Positions 23,883 through 33,193 of a DNA stretch of 64,000 nt are shown here, in pieces. Location: assembly GCA_009843525.1 (NCBI GenBank), contig VYDH01000020.1, positions 124,001 to 188,000 of the forward strand. The letters are read 5' to 3'. Both the position numbers and the translations under genes were made by a program. The notes beneath the pieces were generated by a model that saw nothing but the letters and a program-made list of their open reading frames with translations, had not been told where the DNA came from and searched no databases. Position 1 is the first letter of the stretch, and each line of letters starts with the position of its first letter. Source of the stretch: Acidimicrobiales bacterium. GTDB lineage: Bacteria > Actinomycetota > Acidimicrobiia > Acidimicrobiales > Poriferisodalaceae.

Positions 23883-25592
23883 TCAGCTCAGGCCAACGAT
23901 GTCGCCGTCGGCATCCAGATCGATATGGCGCGCCGCCGGGTCACGGCCGAGACCAGGCATCGTGCGCATGTCGCCGCAGATCGGGTACACAAACCCGGCA
24001 CCAACCGATGCCCGCACTTCACGCACCGGCAGTGTCCAGCCGGTCGGGGCGCCCTTGAGCGAGGCATCCGACGAGATGGACAGGTGGGTCTTGGCAATGC
24101 ACACCGGCAGGTTCCCAAAGCCGTTGCGCTCATAGCCGTCGATCTCACGGTTCGCTCGGGCCGTGTAGCTCACATCGTCTGCGCCGTACACGTTGGTCGC
24201 GACGGCGCGGATCTTGTCGCGCAGCGACATGTCATCGGGGTACAGCACCGAGAAATCCGTCGGCTCCTCCGCAGCTTCGGCCACGGCTTCGGCAAGGTCG
24301 GCCGCGCCGGCGCCGCCGTCGGCGAAATGGGTGCAGCGCGCCGAGCGGGCACCGTATTCGGCAGCGATGTCGGCGATGGCGGCGAGGTCGGCCTCGTGAT
24401 CGCCGGGGAATTGGTTGATCGCCACCACCGGCGAGACACCGTGCATGCGCACGTTCTCGAGTTGTTTGCGGAGGTTGTCGCCGCCGGCGTGCACCTCCTC
24501 GGGGTTGGCCTCGAGCAGTGCCGGCGGCAGCGGGCGGCCGGCCACGATCCGGTGCTTGCCCGAATGAGCTTTGAGGCCACGCACGGTCGCCACGATCACT
24601 GCAGCGTCGGGCGAGACACCCGAGTATCGGCACTTGATGTTGAAGAACCGCTCCGCGCCCATGTCGGCACCGAAGCCCGCCTCGGTGAGCAGGAAGTCGG
24701 ACGTGCCGATGCCGATCTGGTCGGCAACGATCGAGGAATTCCCGGTTGCGATGTTGCCGAAGGGGCCCGTGTGCACGAGCGCCGGGGAACCCTCCAAGGT
24801 TTGCATGAGGTTCGGTTTGATGGCTTCGCGCAGAAGCACTGCCATCGAGCCAGCGGCGCCGATCTCCTCGGCGGTCACCGGTTCGCCGCCGGAGGTGTAG
24901 CCCAGCACGATGCGGCCGAGCCGGGCACGCAGGTCTGACATGGAGGTGCACAGCGCGAGCGTCGCCATCACCTCCGAGGCAGCGGTGATGTCGAAACCCG
25001 ACTCGCGCGGGATGCCGTCAAGGCGGCCGCCCAATCCGATCGTGATGTTGCGCAAGGCCCGGTCGTTGACGTCGAGCACTCGTCGCCACGTGATGTTGTG
25101 GATGTCGAACCCGGCCTCGTTGCCGTGGTACAGATGCGCGTCCAGCATCGCAGCGCAGAGATTGTGCGCTGCGGTGACGGCGTGCATATCGCCGGTGAGA
25201 TGCAGGTTGAACAGATCCATCGGCACCACCTGGCTGTAGCCCCCGCCGGCCGCTCCGCCTTTGATGCCGAAGGTCGGACCCATCGACGGCTGCCGGATGG
25301 CGATGGTGGCGGTTCGGCCGATGTGCCCGAACGCCTGCCCGAGTCCCACCGTGGTGGTCGTCTTGCCCTCGCCGAGCGGCGTCGGGGTGATGGCCGTCAC
25401 CACCACGTAGCGCCCCCGGGACCGGTCAGCCATCGCTTCGACGGCTTCCAGCTTGACCTTGGCCACACCGGTGCCGTACAGCTCCAAGTAGTCCCGCGGG
25501 ATGCCCGCCTCGTCCGCGATCTCGGTCAGCGGCCGGATCTGTGCAGCCGATGCAATCTCGAGATCGCTTGGAAATCCGCCTGTTGTCGCCAT
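23883..25592 (-). CDS. fhs: Formate-tetrahydrofolate ligase
   Basis: 569 aa from the ATG giving MATTGGFPSDLEIASAAQ; upstream in-frame codons to 25676 are outside family length. It contains the family P-loop TPTPLGEGKTTTTVGLGQA (about residues 64-80), RQPSMGPTFGIKGGAAGGGY, NLHLTGDMHAVTAAHN and the GNSSIVADQIG segment, all hallmarks of Fhs. The enzyme links formate, ATP and THF. In methyl-oxidation pathways it runs backward to release formate and make ATP. It heads the minus-strand operon fhs-metF-membrane protein, divergent from the DMGDH-like gene across the 233-bp region that carries tandem palindrome A. Confidence 0.95.
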   Translation of the reverse strand: MATTGGFPSDLEIASAAQIRPLTEIADEAGIPRDYLELYGTGVAKVKLEAVEAMADRSRGRYVVVTAITPTPLGEGKTTTTVGLGQAFGHIGRTATIAIRQPSMGPTFGIKGGAAGGGYSQVVPMDLFNLHLTGDMHAVTAAHNLCAAMLDAHLYHGNEAGFDIHNITWRRVLDVNDRALRNITIGLGGRLDGIPRESGFDITAASEVMATLALCTSMSDLRARLGRIVLGYTSGGEPVTAEEIGAAGSMAVLLREAIKPNLMQTLEGSPALVHTGPFGNIATGNSSIVADQIGIGTSDFLLTEAGFGADMGAERFFNIKCRYSGVSPDAAVIVATVRGLKAHSGKHRIVAGRPLPPALLEANPEEVHAGGDNLRKQLENVRMHGVSPVVAINQFPGDHEADLAAIADIAAEYGARSARCTHFADGGAGAADLAEAVAEAAEEPTDFSVLYPDDMSLRDKIRAVATNVYGADDVSYTARANREIDGYERNGFGNLPVCIAKTHLSISSDASLKGAPTGWTLPVREVRASVGAGFVYPICGDMRTMPGLGRDPAARHIDLDADGDIVGLS

Positions 25593-25712
25593 GCCGTGCA
25601 CCCCCACACGAATTGAGCCCTCTACACCCTGCCAGAACCCTGCGGCCTCGCTGCGCCACTGGTTCGATGTCGTCAATTGCCGGGTCGTTCGGCTACTGTT
25701 CCCCTAGTTGCT

Positions 25713-25747
25713 GTTCCGCTGAGTGGAACTGTTCCATCATACAGAAC
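25713..25747. promoter_or_regulatory. Operator A: tandem 17-bp palindromes (fhs / DMGDH intergenic)
   Basis: Two boxes, GTTCC-gctgagt-GGAAC (25713-25729) and GTTCC-atcatac-AGAAC (25731-25747), are separated by one T. Exactly the same arrangement occurs at 30990-31024 and 44418-44452, all three between genes of the C1 system. An extra GTTCC half-site is at 25698-25702. The site is 79 bases before the DMGDH-like start and 121 before fhs. Spaced palindromes of this size are typical targets of IclR-family dimers. Confidence 0.8.
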
Positions 25748-25825
25748 AGCATTGATCCATAGCAGCGATATGTGGCAGCAGTGCTGCGGCATGCTGTTGA
25801 CCAGCAATGGCGGGGGATGAGAGCT

Positions 25826-28348
25826 ATGAGTGACTTTCCGGCGCGGGCAGATTGTGTCGTCATTGGTGCGGGCATCGTCGGCAACTGCCTGGTCGGCCAT
25901 CTCAGCGATCTCGGCTGGACCGACATCGTGCTGCTCGACAAGGGTCCGCTGCCCAATCCGGGCGGATCTACCGGCCACGCGTCGAACTTCATCTTCCCCG
26001 TTGATCACTCGAAGGAGATCGTCGATCTCACGGTCGACAGCCAGCGTCAGTACGAGGCACTGGGTCTGCAGAACACCTGCGGCGGTATCGAAGTGGCGCG
26101 CAGCCCCGAGCGCATGGAGGAGTTCCGCCGCCGCATGACCTCGGCGACGTGCTGGGGCATCGAGTCGAAACTGCTCACGGTCGACGAGGTCGTCGAAATG
26201 GTGCCGTTCATCGACTCCGATGTCATCTTGGGCGGCTTCTACACCCCCAGCGTCTCGGCCGTGGATTCGCTGGAGACGGGAACGCAGATGCGCCGCCGGG
26301 CCACCGAGGCCGGCCACTTGCAGACCTTCGCCAACACCGAAGTGCTCGACATCGAGACCGTGACCGGACCGAACCGCCCCCGCATCTCAGCAGTGGTGAC
26401 TGACCGGGGCCGCATCGAGTGCGACACGGCGGCGATCGCCTGCGGCGTGTGGAGCCCCAAGCTCGCGCAGTTGGCCGGGGCCACCATCCCGCTCACGCCT
26501 GCGGTCCACCAGATGGTCGATGTCGGCCCATTCGACGTGCTCGTCGAGACGAATCAAGAGCTGGCCTACCCGATCGTGCGCGACATGGACACCTTCTGTT
26601 ACGAGCGCCAGTCCGCTGGCTCCATGGAGGTCGGCAGCTACGCCCACCGGCCGATCCTGCACCGTGTGGAGGACATCCCTTCCAACGACGAAGCAGCGCT
26701 CAGCCCCACCGAGATGCCGTTCACGCCCGATGATTTCGACGAACAGCTTGAGCAGGCCATTGAGCTGATGGAGTTCCTGGGTGACGGTGAGATCAAGTAC
26801 GCCATCAATGGCCTGCTCTCGCTGACGCCCGATGCTTCCCCGGTCTTGGGTCCGACACCAGAGGTCGAGAACCTGTGGTCGGTGGCAGCGGTGTGGGTCA
26901 AAGAAGGGCCTGGTGTCGGGCGCTTGATGGCCGAGTGGATGACCTACGGCTATCCCCGCATGACCGATCCCCATGGCTCGGACGTCACGCGCTTCTACCC
27001 CCAGGACCGCAACATCATCCACATCGAGACCCGGGCCGACGAGCACTTCAACAAGACCTACGGCATCGTGCATCCTCGCGAACAGTGGGCGACGCGCCGC
27101 AACCTGACCTGCGGCCCCGCCAAGGTCCGCACCGACGACCTCGGCGCCTACTACTTCGAGGCCGGCGGCTGGGAGCGACCGCATTGGTACGAAACGAATG
27201 CCGATCTCGTCGAGCAGTACGGCGTCGAGGGCCGTACCCACGAGTGGGACGCTCGCTGGTGGAGCCCCATCACCGATGCCGAGCACCTGCACCTGCGCGA
27301 GCACTGCGGGTTGGTGGACATCTCGCCGTTCCAGGTGTTCGAGGTGTCGGGCCCAGGCGTGGTGCCCTACATCGAGAAGATGGTGGTCAACAAGTGCGAC
27401 CTGCCGGTTGGGCGCTCGATCTACACCCCGGTGCTCACCGCCGACGGCGGCTTCCGTTCGGACCTCACGATCGTGCGCCTGTCCGAGGACCGATTCCGCA
27501 TTGCTACCGGTGCATTCGACGGCGGCCGCGACGAGTACTGGTTCCGCCACAACCTCCCCGCCGACGGAGTGCACTTCGAGAACCGCACTGAGGCTTTGGC
27601 CACCTATGGCGTGTGGGGTCCCAACGCGATCGCGCTGCTGCAGACGCTGACCGAAACCGACCTGTCGCAGGAGGCTTTCGGCTACGGCCAGGTACGCGAT
27701 GCGCTGCTGTCGGGAATCCCGGTGCAGATGTTCCGCATCTCCTACGTCGGCGATGCGGGCTTCGAGATCTACTGCCCCACGAGCGCAGGGCTGGCCCTGT
27801 GGGATGCCATCACACAGGCCGGGCGGGAATACAGCCTGAGGCCGGTCGGTGCCGGGGTGTACGGCACCACAGGGCGGCTCGAGAAGGGCTACCGGCTCAT
27901 GGGTGCCGAGCTCGAGAGCGATTACAACCCGGTCGAAGCGGGCCTGGCCCGACCACGGGTGAAAGCTGCCGATTTCATCGGCAAGGAGGCCTATCTGGCA
28001 GCCCGGGAGGCGCCGCCGGCAGCCCAGCTCGCCATGCTGCGCTTCGACAGCCTGCGCTGTGCCGAGGGCTACGACCGCTTCCCGATGGGCGCAGGCAACG
28101 AACCTGTGCTGACACCGGCGGGGGAGCGGATCGTCGACTCGCACGGCAGGGTGAGCCGCGTCACCACCGCGGGCAATGCCCCATCGCTCGGCGCCTACCT
28201 GGCAATGGCCTACCTGCCGCCCGAACTGGCCGCTGTGGGCGCTGAGCTGTCGGTCATGTACCAACATGAGCAGTACCCGGTCACGGTGGCGGCGACAGGT
28301 GCGAATCTCGCGCTGTTCGATCCCGACGACAGCCGCATGAAGGCCTGA
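25826..28348 (+). CDS. GcvT-type FAD oxidoreductase (dimethylglycine/sarcosine dehydrogenase-like)
   Basis: 840 aa from the ATG giving MSDFPARADCVVIGAGIVGN, with a GGGGGA SD 10 bases upstream. Domain order: DAO-type FAD-binding fold (about 8-375; GAGIVG motif, GSTGHASNFIFP around the probable covalent-flavin His), an FAO_M linker (about 380-435, EQWATRRNL), and a glycine-cleavage T-type folate domain (about 440-835; GLVDISPFQVFEVSGPG, SYVGDAGFEIY, GRLEKGYRLMGAEL). Such enzymes oxidise N-methyl groups of dimethylglycine, sarcosine or related amines, pass the C1 unit to THF and electrons to ETF. etfB starts 10 bases later, matching that role. The substrate is inferred. Confidence 0.9.
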   Translation: MSDFPARADCVVIGAGIVGNCLVGHLSDLGWTDIVLLDKGPLPNPGGSTGHASNFIFPVDHSKEIVDLTVDSQRQYEALGLQNTCGGIEVARSPERMEEFRRRMTSATCWGIESKLLTVDEVVEMVPFIDSDVILGGFYTPSVSAVDSLETGTQMRRRATEAGHLQTFANTEVLDIETVTGPNRPRISAVVTDRGRIECDTAAIACGVWSPKLAQLAGATIPLTPAVHQMVDVGPFDVLVETNQELAYPIVRDMDTFCYERQSAGSMEVGSYAHRPILHRVEDIPSNDEAALSPTEMPFTPDDFDEQLEQAIELMEFLGDGEIKYAINGLLSLTPDASPVLGPTPEVENLWSVAAVWVKEGPGVGRLMAEWMTYGYPRMTDPHGSDVTRFYPQDRNIIHIETRADEHFNKTYGIVHPREQWATRRNLTCGPAKVRTDDLGAYYFEAGGWERPHWYETNADLVEQYGVEGRTHEWDARWWSPITDAEHLHLREHCGLVDISPFQVFEVSGPGVVPYIEKMVVNKCDLPVGRSIYTPVLTADGGFRSDLTIVRLSEDRFRIATGAFDGGRDEYWFRHNLPADGVHFENRTEALATYGVWGPNAIALLQTLTETDLSQEAFGYGQVRDALLSGIPVQMFRISYVGDAGFEIYCPTSAGLALWDAITQAGREYSLRPVGAGVYGTTGRLEKGYRLMGAELESDYNPVEAGLARPRVKAADFIGKEAYLAAREAPPAAQLAMLRFDSLRCAEGYDRFPMGAGNEPVLTPAGERIVDSHGRVSRVTTAGNAPSLGAYLAMAYLPPELAAVGAELSVMYQHEQYPVTVAATGANLALFDPDDSRMKA

Positions 28349-28358
28349 GGGCGCGCCG

Positions 28359-29141
28359 GTGCGCATCCTGGTCTGCGTGAAGCGGGTCCCCGCCGTGGGA
28401 TCGCGTATCAACGTGACCGCCGACGCTCAGCAGGTCGACACTGCGCACCTGGGCTTCACCACCAGCCCGCATGAGGAATGCGCCGTGGAGGAAGCCGCCC
28501 AGATCGCGGAGCGGCTCGACGGCGACGACCACACCGTGGTGGTGCTCACGCTCGGTCCCGAAGAATCCGCCGAGCAGCTGCGATATGCAGCCAGCGTGGG
28601 CGGCACCGAATTCGCGCTGGTGCTCGCAGACAGTGGCCTCGACTGGGATCCCCAGCGCACCGCCGCCGCCATCACCTCCGCTGTGCGGGAACTCGAGGCC
28701 GCCGGGGGGCAGTTCGACCTGATCCTGTTCGGCAACGAATCTGCCGACGGGGGCAACTTCCAGGTCGGTATCCGGGTCGCACACGCACTCGGGAGGCCGA
28801 TTGTGAACGGCATCAAGGGCATCGACCCCCACGAGCGAGGGTTCACGGCTCGCCGCGAGACCGATGCCGGCTACGAGGTGTACGAGCTCGAGGCGCCCTG
28901 CGCGCTCGGTGTCAAGGAAGGCATCAACCTGCCCCGCTACCCGACCATGAAAGGGCGCCTCGCCTCGCGCAAGGCCCAGATCCAGCTGCTCGACTGTGCC
29001 GCCGATGCTGACGCCGGCGGGCAGTCGCGGGTTCGGCTGCACCGGCCGCCCGAGCGTGCCAGCACCACGGTGCAGCTCGGTGCCAGTGCCGCGGCGGCAC
29101 CCGCCGTGGTGGACCTGCTGGACGAGTTGGGGGTGCTGTGA
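28359..29141 (+). CDS. etfB: Electron transfer flavoprotein subunit beta
   Basis: 260 aa, GTG start. RILVCVKRVPAVGSRINV at the N-terminus, the AVEEAAQIAE segment, DLILFGNESADGGNFQVG (nucleotide-binding region) and the C-terminal signature GVKEGINLPRYPTMKGRLASRK identify EtfB. With EtfA it forms the FAD/AMP-containing shuttle that accepts electrons from flavin dehydrogenases and gives them to ETF-quinone oxidoreductase. It lies between the DMGDH-like gene (10 bases upstream) and etfA (4-base GTGA overlap), so this ETF is probably dedicated to the demethylating dehydrogenase. The segment after residue 215 is Ala-rich and longer than in minimal EtfB. Confidence 0.93.
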   Translation: MRILVCVKRVPAVGSRINVTADAQQVDTAHLGFTTSPHEECAVEEAAQIAERLDGDDHTVVVLTLGPEESAEQLRYAASVGGTEFALVLADSGLDWDPQRTAAAITSAVRELEAAGGQFDLILFGNESADGGNFQVGIRVAHALGRPIVNGIKGIDPHERGFTARRETDAGYEVYELEAPCALGVKEGINLPRYPTMKGRLASRKAQIQLLDCAADADAGGQSRVRLHRPPERASTTVQLGASAAAAPAVVDLLDELGVL

Positions 29142-30184
29142 GCGGCGTCGCCGTCCTGATCGACCACGACCGTGGTGTCCCTTCCGGAGGGGCCCTGGAA
29201 GCCCTGACTGCGGCCCGCTCGCTCGCCGCGGACCTGAACGCGGAGCTCGATGCCGTCATCCTGGGCGACGGCGACCTGTTCGATGCGCATGGCGCAGACC
29301 TCGTTGCCACCTGTGCCGCCTACGGCGCCGCTGCGGTGCATTGCGGACGCCATTCGTTCCTGGCCGACTATGGACCCGACGCCTGGGGTGCTGCGCTCGC
29401 AATGTTCGTCGAGGCTGCGGGGCCCGTGGCCGTCATGGCGGCGGGCACCGATCGAGGTGCCGAGGCCATGGCACAGCTCGCCGCCCGCAGAGACCTACCG
29501 CTCGTGGCCAACTGCGTGAACGTGTCTCCAGCGGGCTCTCTGACCGATGCGCCGTCCGACCCCGCAGGCGGCGAGGCGTGGCGTATCACCCGCATCCAGT
29601 GGGGCGGCTCGCTGCTCGAGGACGTGACTCTCACCTCGACCCTGCCGCTGCTCACCATTGCGCAGCACTCCATCGAGGCGGAGCCATGCGAAGGCGGTTC
29701 CGTCCATACGACCGTTGCCGATTTCAAGCCCGACCTAGGGCCTGAAGTGCAGCAGACCCTGGTCCGCGATCGGGTGACGCTCACCGAGGGCATCACGCTG
29801 TCCACCGCGCCAGTCGTGGTGTCGGGGGGCCGAGGCGTCGGCTCAGCAGACGGGTTCGCCCCGCTCGAAGAGCTTGCGGAGCTGCTCGGCGGCCGCGTCG
29901 GCTGCTCGCGAGCGGTGACGAACAATGGCTGGCGCTCGCACGCAGACCAAGTCGGTCAGACCGGCACCCGGATCGCCCCGGAGATCTACATTGCCTGCGG
30001 CATTTCGGGCGCGATCCAGCATTGGGTCGGCGCCATGGGTTCGAAGAACATTCTGGCGATCAACATCGACCCGGAAGCCAACATGGTCACCAAGGCGGGC
30101 TACGCAGTCATTGCCGACCTGCACGAGGTCGTGCCCGCGATCTGCGACGAGATCCGGCGCCGCCGCGACCGTCCGCCCAGCTAG
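29138..30184 (+). CDS. etfA: Electron transfer flavoprotein subunit alpha
   Basis: 348 aa, GTG start overlapping the etfB stop. The C-terminal FAD domain is well conserved: VVSGGRGVGSADGFAPLEEL, AVTNNGWRSHADQVGQTG, LYIACGISGAIQHW-type (EIYIACGISGAIQHWVGAM) and INIDPEANMVTKAGYAVIADL. The N-terminal ~170 residues are the diverged alpha/beta domain that packs on EtfB. This subunit holds the FAD that accepts electrons. The stop codon overlaps the stop of the convergent iclR gene within CTAG (30181-30184), leaving no room for a terminator between them. Confidence 0.93.
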   Translation: MSGVAVLIDHDRGVPSGGALEALTAARSLAADLNAELDAVILGDGDLFDAHGADLVATCAAYGAAAVHCGRHSFLADYGPDAWGAALAMFVEAAGPVAVMAAGTDRGAEAMAQLAARRDLPLVANCVNVSPAGSLTDAPSDPAGGEAWRITRIQWGGSLLEDVTLTSTLPLLTIAQHSIEAEPCEGGSVHTTVADFKPDLGPEVQQTLVRDRVTLTEGITLSTAPVVVSGGRGVGSADGFAPLEELAELLGGRVGCSRAVTNNGWRSHADQVGQTGTRIAPEIYIACGISGAIQHWVGAMGSKNILAINIDPEANMVTKAGYAVIADLHEVVPAICDEIRRRRDRPPS

Positions 30185-30945
30185 ACCGGCAGCGGCGCTC
30201 GTCCGGCCAGGTGCTCTGCCAGGTTTGACGCGGCCTCGATGAGCACAAGGCCGATGTCGTGAGTGCTATTCGGATCGGGAAAACGGTATGCCGGCCCGTG
30301 AACATGCAGTGCCGCCACCACCGCCCCTTCTTCGTTCAATACCGGCGCAGCCACAGAGTTGATCCCGATGGCGAACTCTTCGTATACCCAGACGTATCCG
30401 GCGTTGGCAACTTGGCTCAGCCGAGTCTTCAGCGCATCGGCATCGACCATGCTGTTCGCGGTCGTCGCCTCGAGACCGGCGCGCATGTATTCGTCGAGTG
30501 CTGCGGGGCTGAGATGGGCCAAGTACACGAGCCCTGAAGGCACCAAGTGCATCGGGCAGTACTCGCCGGTCCACGAGCGCACTTGCACTTCCGATTCGGG
30601 CTCGACCTGGTCGAGGTAGTACACCGTCCGATCAGCACGAACGCTCACGCCGGCTGTCTCGCCGACCTGGTTGACCAGGCTGTGCAGGTGCGGGCGTGCC
30701 GCGGCCAGCAGACTCCGATCTGCACCAGCAGCTCCGATGATGTCGATGAGTCCCTGTCCGAGCCGGTAGTCGCCACCCGCGTCGTCCTGGACGACGGCGT
30801 CGACTGCTTCGAGCGATGTCAGCAGCCGGGCCACCGTGCTCTTGGGCAGCCCGACATGATCGGCAACGTCGGTGACACCCTGCGGACCCACGGCCAATGC
30901 CCGCAGGACAGCGAACGCGCGAGAGATCGACTGCACCGGCTCCAC
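30181..30945 (-). CDS. IclR-family transcriptional regulator
   Basis: 254 aa from a GTG giving VEPVQSISRAFAVLRALA; the frame open to 31125 runs through the operator region and was not used. The N-terminal winged helix-turn-helix (about 1-70) has the IclR pattern GVTDVADHVGLPKSTVARLL. The C-terminal effector domain (about 75-250) shows GETAGVSVRADRTVYYLDQ, MHLVPSGLVYLAHLS and INSVAAPVLNEEGAVVAALHVHGPAYRF. Members bind small metabolites and act as repressors or activators. It sits among C1 and betaine-type genes and faces the formate dehydrogenase. It is the natural candidate for the protein that binds operators A, B and C. Confidence 0.92.
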   Translation of the reverse strand: MEPVQSISRAFAVLRALAVGPQGVTDVADHVGLPKSTVARLLTSLEAVDAVVQDDAGGDYRLGQGLIDIIGAAGADRSLLAAARPHLHSLVNQVGETAGVSVRADRTVYYLDQVEPESEVQVRSWTGEYCPMHLVPSGLVYLAHLSPAALDEYMRAGLEATTANSMVDADALKTRLSQVANAGYVWVYEEFAIGINSVAAPVLNEEGAVVAALHVHGPAYRFPDPNSTHDIGLVLIEAASNLAEHLAGRAPLPV

Positions 30946-30989
30946 GGTAGCCCGCGGGCAGCATGGACCTGTCGGTTGACGGTGTTTTT

Positions 30990-31024
30990 GTGCCGTATTG
31001 TGGAACTGTTCTGCTCTACGGAAC
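30990..31024. promoter_or_regulatory. Operator B: tandem 17-bp palindromes (iclR / formate dehydrogenase intergenic)
   Basis: GTGCC-gtattgt-GGAAC (30990-31006), then one T, then GTTCT-gctctac-GGAAC (31008-31024). The architecture is the same as operators A and C. It lies 45 bases upstream of the iclR start, compatible with autoregulation, and 124 bases upstream of the formate dehydrogenase start. Confidence 0.8.
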
Positions 31025-31053
31025 GCCACACTGCCGATACGGGGCAGCAGATC

Positions 31054-31110
31054 TGTAGTCAGGGTAAAACTGTTGTAGTCACGGTAAAGGGCCCGGGGAC
31101 AGCGTAGAAT
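31054..31110 (+). promoter_or_regulatory. Direct-repeat element and candidate -10 box for the formate dehydrogenase operon
   Basis: TGTAGTCAGGGTAAA (31054-31068) and TGTAGTCACGGTAAA (31074-31088) are direct repeats with one mismatch and a 20-bp period, two helical turns. TAGAAT at 31105-31110 is a good -10 hexamer whose -35 position (31082-31087) falls inside the second repeat and is a poor hexamer by itself. This is the layout expected for an activator-dependent promoter. The operon start codon is 38 bases downstream, with a strong SD (GGGGAGGGG). Confidence 0.5.
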
Positions 31111-31147
31111 TCTGGACCACGGCACTCAGGCGTATCGGGGAGGGGCG

Positions 31148-33193
31148 ATGCCGCGGGGGACCAGTGCTCAAAGAGGCACAGCCCGACGAAATGGGGCACG
31201 ATCGGGGGGGCGCCAAGCACCTCTCGCGCGGCTCGACACGCCGCTCGTACGCGACGGCGGCGTCCTGCGCCCTGCGAGCTGGGACGATGCGCTCGACCGT
31301 GCTGCATCGGGGCTGCGGGCGGCCACCCAGCAACACGGCGCCGGCGGCGTCGGCATGTTCTCGTGCTCGAAGAGCACGAATGAGATGAACTACGCAGCCC
31401 AGAAGTTCATGCGGACGGTGCTGAAGTCCAACAACATCGATTCCTGTAACCGCACCTGACACGCTCCGTCGGTCGTCGGTCTGGCGACAGTGTTCGGACT
31501 CGGGGGCGGAACGTGCTCGTACCAGGAAATCACCGAGACTGATGTCATCCTGCTCTGGGGATCGAATGCCCGTGAGGCCCACCCGATCTTCTTCCATCAC
31601 CTGCTGCGCGGCCTCGACAGCGGCGCTGTCATGTACGCAGTGGATCCCCGCCGAACCTCCTCGGCCGAGTTTGCCGACGTGTGGCTCGGCCTCGACGTGG
31701 GCACAGACATCGCGCTGTCCAACACGGTGGCTCGCGAGATCATCGCTCAGGGAATGCACAACCAGTCCTTCATCGATCATGCGACGACGGGGTTCGATGC
31801 CTACGCAGCATCGGTAGAGCCGTTCACGCTCGAGGAGGGCGAGCGGCTCACCGGCGTGCCGGCAGAGGCCATCGCGGAGATGGCCCACCGTTATGCCACG
31901 GCCGACCGAGCGCAGATCTTGTGGACGCTGGGCATCACCGAGCACCACACGGCGGTCGAGAACGTGCTCTCGCTGTGCAACTTGGCGCTGCTGACCGGCC
32001 ATGTCGGTCGGCGCGGCTCGGGCCTGGTGCCCCTGCGAGGCCAGAACAACGTGCAGGGCGGCGGCGACATGGGTGCTCTGCCTGATCGGCTGCCCGGGTT
32101 CCAGCTCCTCACTGACCCCGAGGTCCGGGCTCGCTACGAGAGCACCTGGGGTTGTGAGCTGAATCCCGTGCCGGGCAAGCACCTCACCGCGATGTTCGAC
32201 GCCATGGAAGATGGCGAGCTGCGCGCCCTCTACGTCATCGGGGAGAATCCGGCCGATTCCGAAGCCAACGTGGCGCACGCACGCAAGCTGCTCGACGGGC
32301 TGGATCTGCTGGTCGTTCAGGACATCTCGCTGACGCGTACCGCACGGATGGCCGACGTGGTGTTGCCCGCGGCTGCGGGTTGGTCGTCCAGCGAGGGAAC
32401 AGTCACCTCCTCCGAACGACGTGTCCAGCGGGTGCGTGCCGCAGTGCCTCCCCAGGGTGACGCACGCGACGATGTGCACATCATCAGCGATTTGGCATCG
32501 CACATGGGCGCGCAGTGGACGGCCACATCCGCGCAGGAGTTGTGGGACGAGATGCGGTCGCTGTCGCCGCTGCATGGCGGCATGAGCTGGGAGCGTCTCG
32601 AGGCGAGCGGCGGCCTGCAGTGGCCCTGTCCCCACGACGACCATCCCGGCACCGAGTTCCTGCACGGCTGGCTCTGGGAGCCCGGCCTCGACGGTCACGC
32701 TCCGGCACCGTTCTCGACCGTCGTCCATCGTCCTCCTGCGGAGGCACTGAGCGAACAGTTCCCGTTGCGCCTGACCACCGGCCGGGTGCTCGACTCCTAC
32801 AACACGGGCGCGCAGTCCGCCGGCTACTCCTCGCCGATCCGCTCCGGTGACGCCATCGAGATCAATCCTGCCGATGCAGCAGACCTCGGAGTTGTCGAAG
32901 GCGACATTGTGCGTGTGAGCTCGCCACGGGGCTCGGTCGATATGCGCGTGCATGTCACCGATCGCCTTCCCACAGGCCTGGTTTTCACGACGTTCCATTT
33001 TCCGGAGTTGGTGGATGCGAACCTGCTGACGAACGACGCCTGGGATATCCGCAGCGGCACGGCGGAGTTCAAAGCCGCGTCCGTTCGCATCGACCCGCTG
33101 CCCCCTGCCACGGCCGCCGCAGGCGGCGTATCCGGCACAGCCGTCGCCGGCCGCGCATCTGGCACCGCAGCGGCAGGTGGCGCTGGTGGCTGA
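31148..33193 (+). CDS. fdhA: Formate dehydrogenase alpha, catalytic molybdopterin part (selenoprotein, UGA read as Sec)
   Basis: 681 aa if TGA 31457-31459 is read as selenocysteine (Sec104); conceptual translation stops there and the second open part follows in the same frame. Around the UGA the protein reads NIDSCNRT-U-HAPSVVGLATVFGLGGG, exactly the active-site Sec/Cys-His motif of formate dehydrogenases. Downstream are GLGGGTCSYQEI, DVILLWGSNAREAHPIFFHH, RRGSGLVPLRGQNNVQGGGDMG and the C-terminal molydopterin-dinucleotide-binding domain (LRLTTGRVLDSYNTGAQS). The N-terminal Fe-S domains normally present are absent and encoded by the gene at 34967. The enzyme oxidises formate to CO2 at a Mo/W-bis-MGD centre. 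Its end overlaps the next gene by 17 bases. Confidence 0.88.
31457..31488 (+). promoter_or_regulatory. Selenocysteine UGA and SECIS-like hairpin
   Basis: After TGA (31457-31459) and 12 spacer bases, gtcgtc (31472-31477) pairs with ggcgac (31483-31488) around the loop ggtct (31478-31482): six pairs including one T-G. The loop begins at the 19th base after the UGA. As I remember it, the Escherichia coli fdhF SECIS has its GGUCUG apical segment at the same distance, so both position and loop sequence match a bacterial SECIS. Confidence 0.8.

Noticed and set aside
31148..31490. Formate dehydrogenase as a pseudogene or two separate ORFs because of the internal stop
   Set aside because: The stop is UGA exactly at the selenocysteine position, the frame is kept and a SECIS-like hairpin follows at the right distance.
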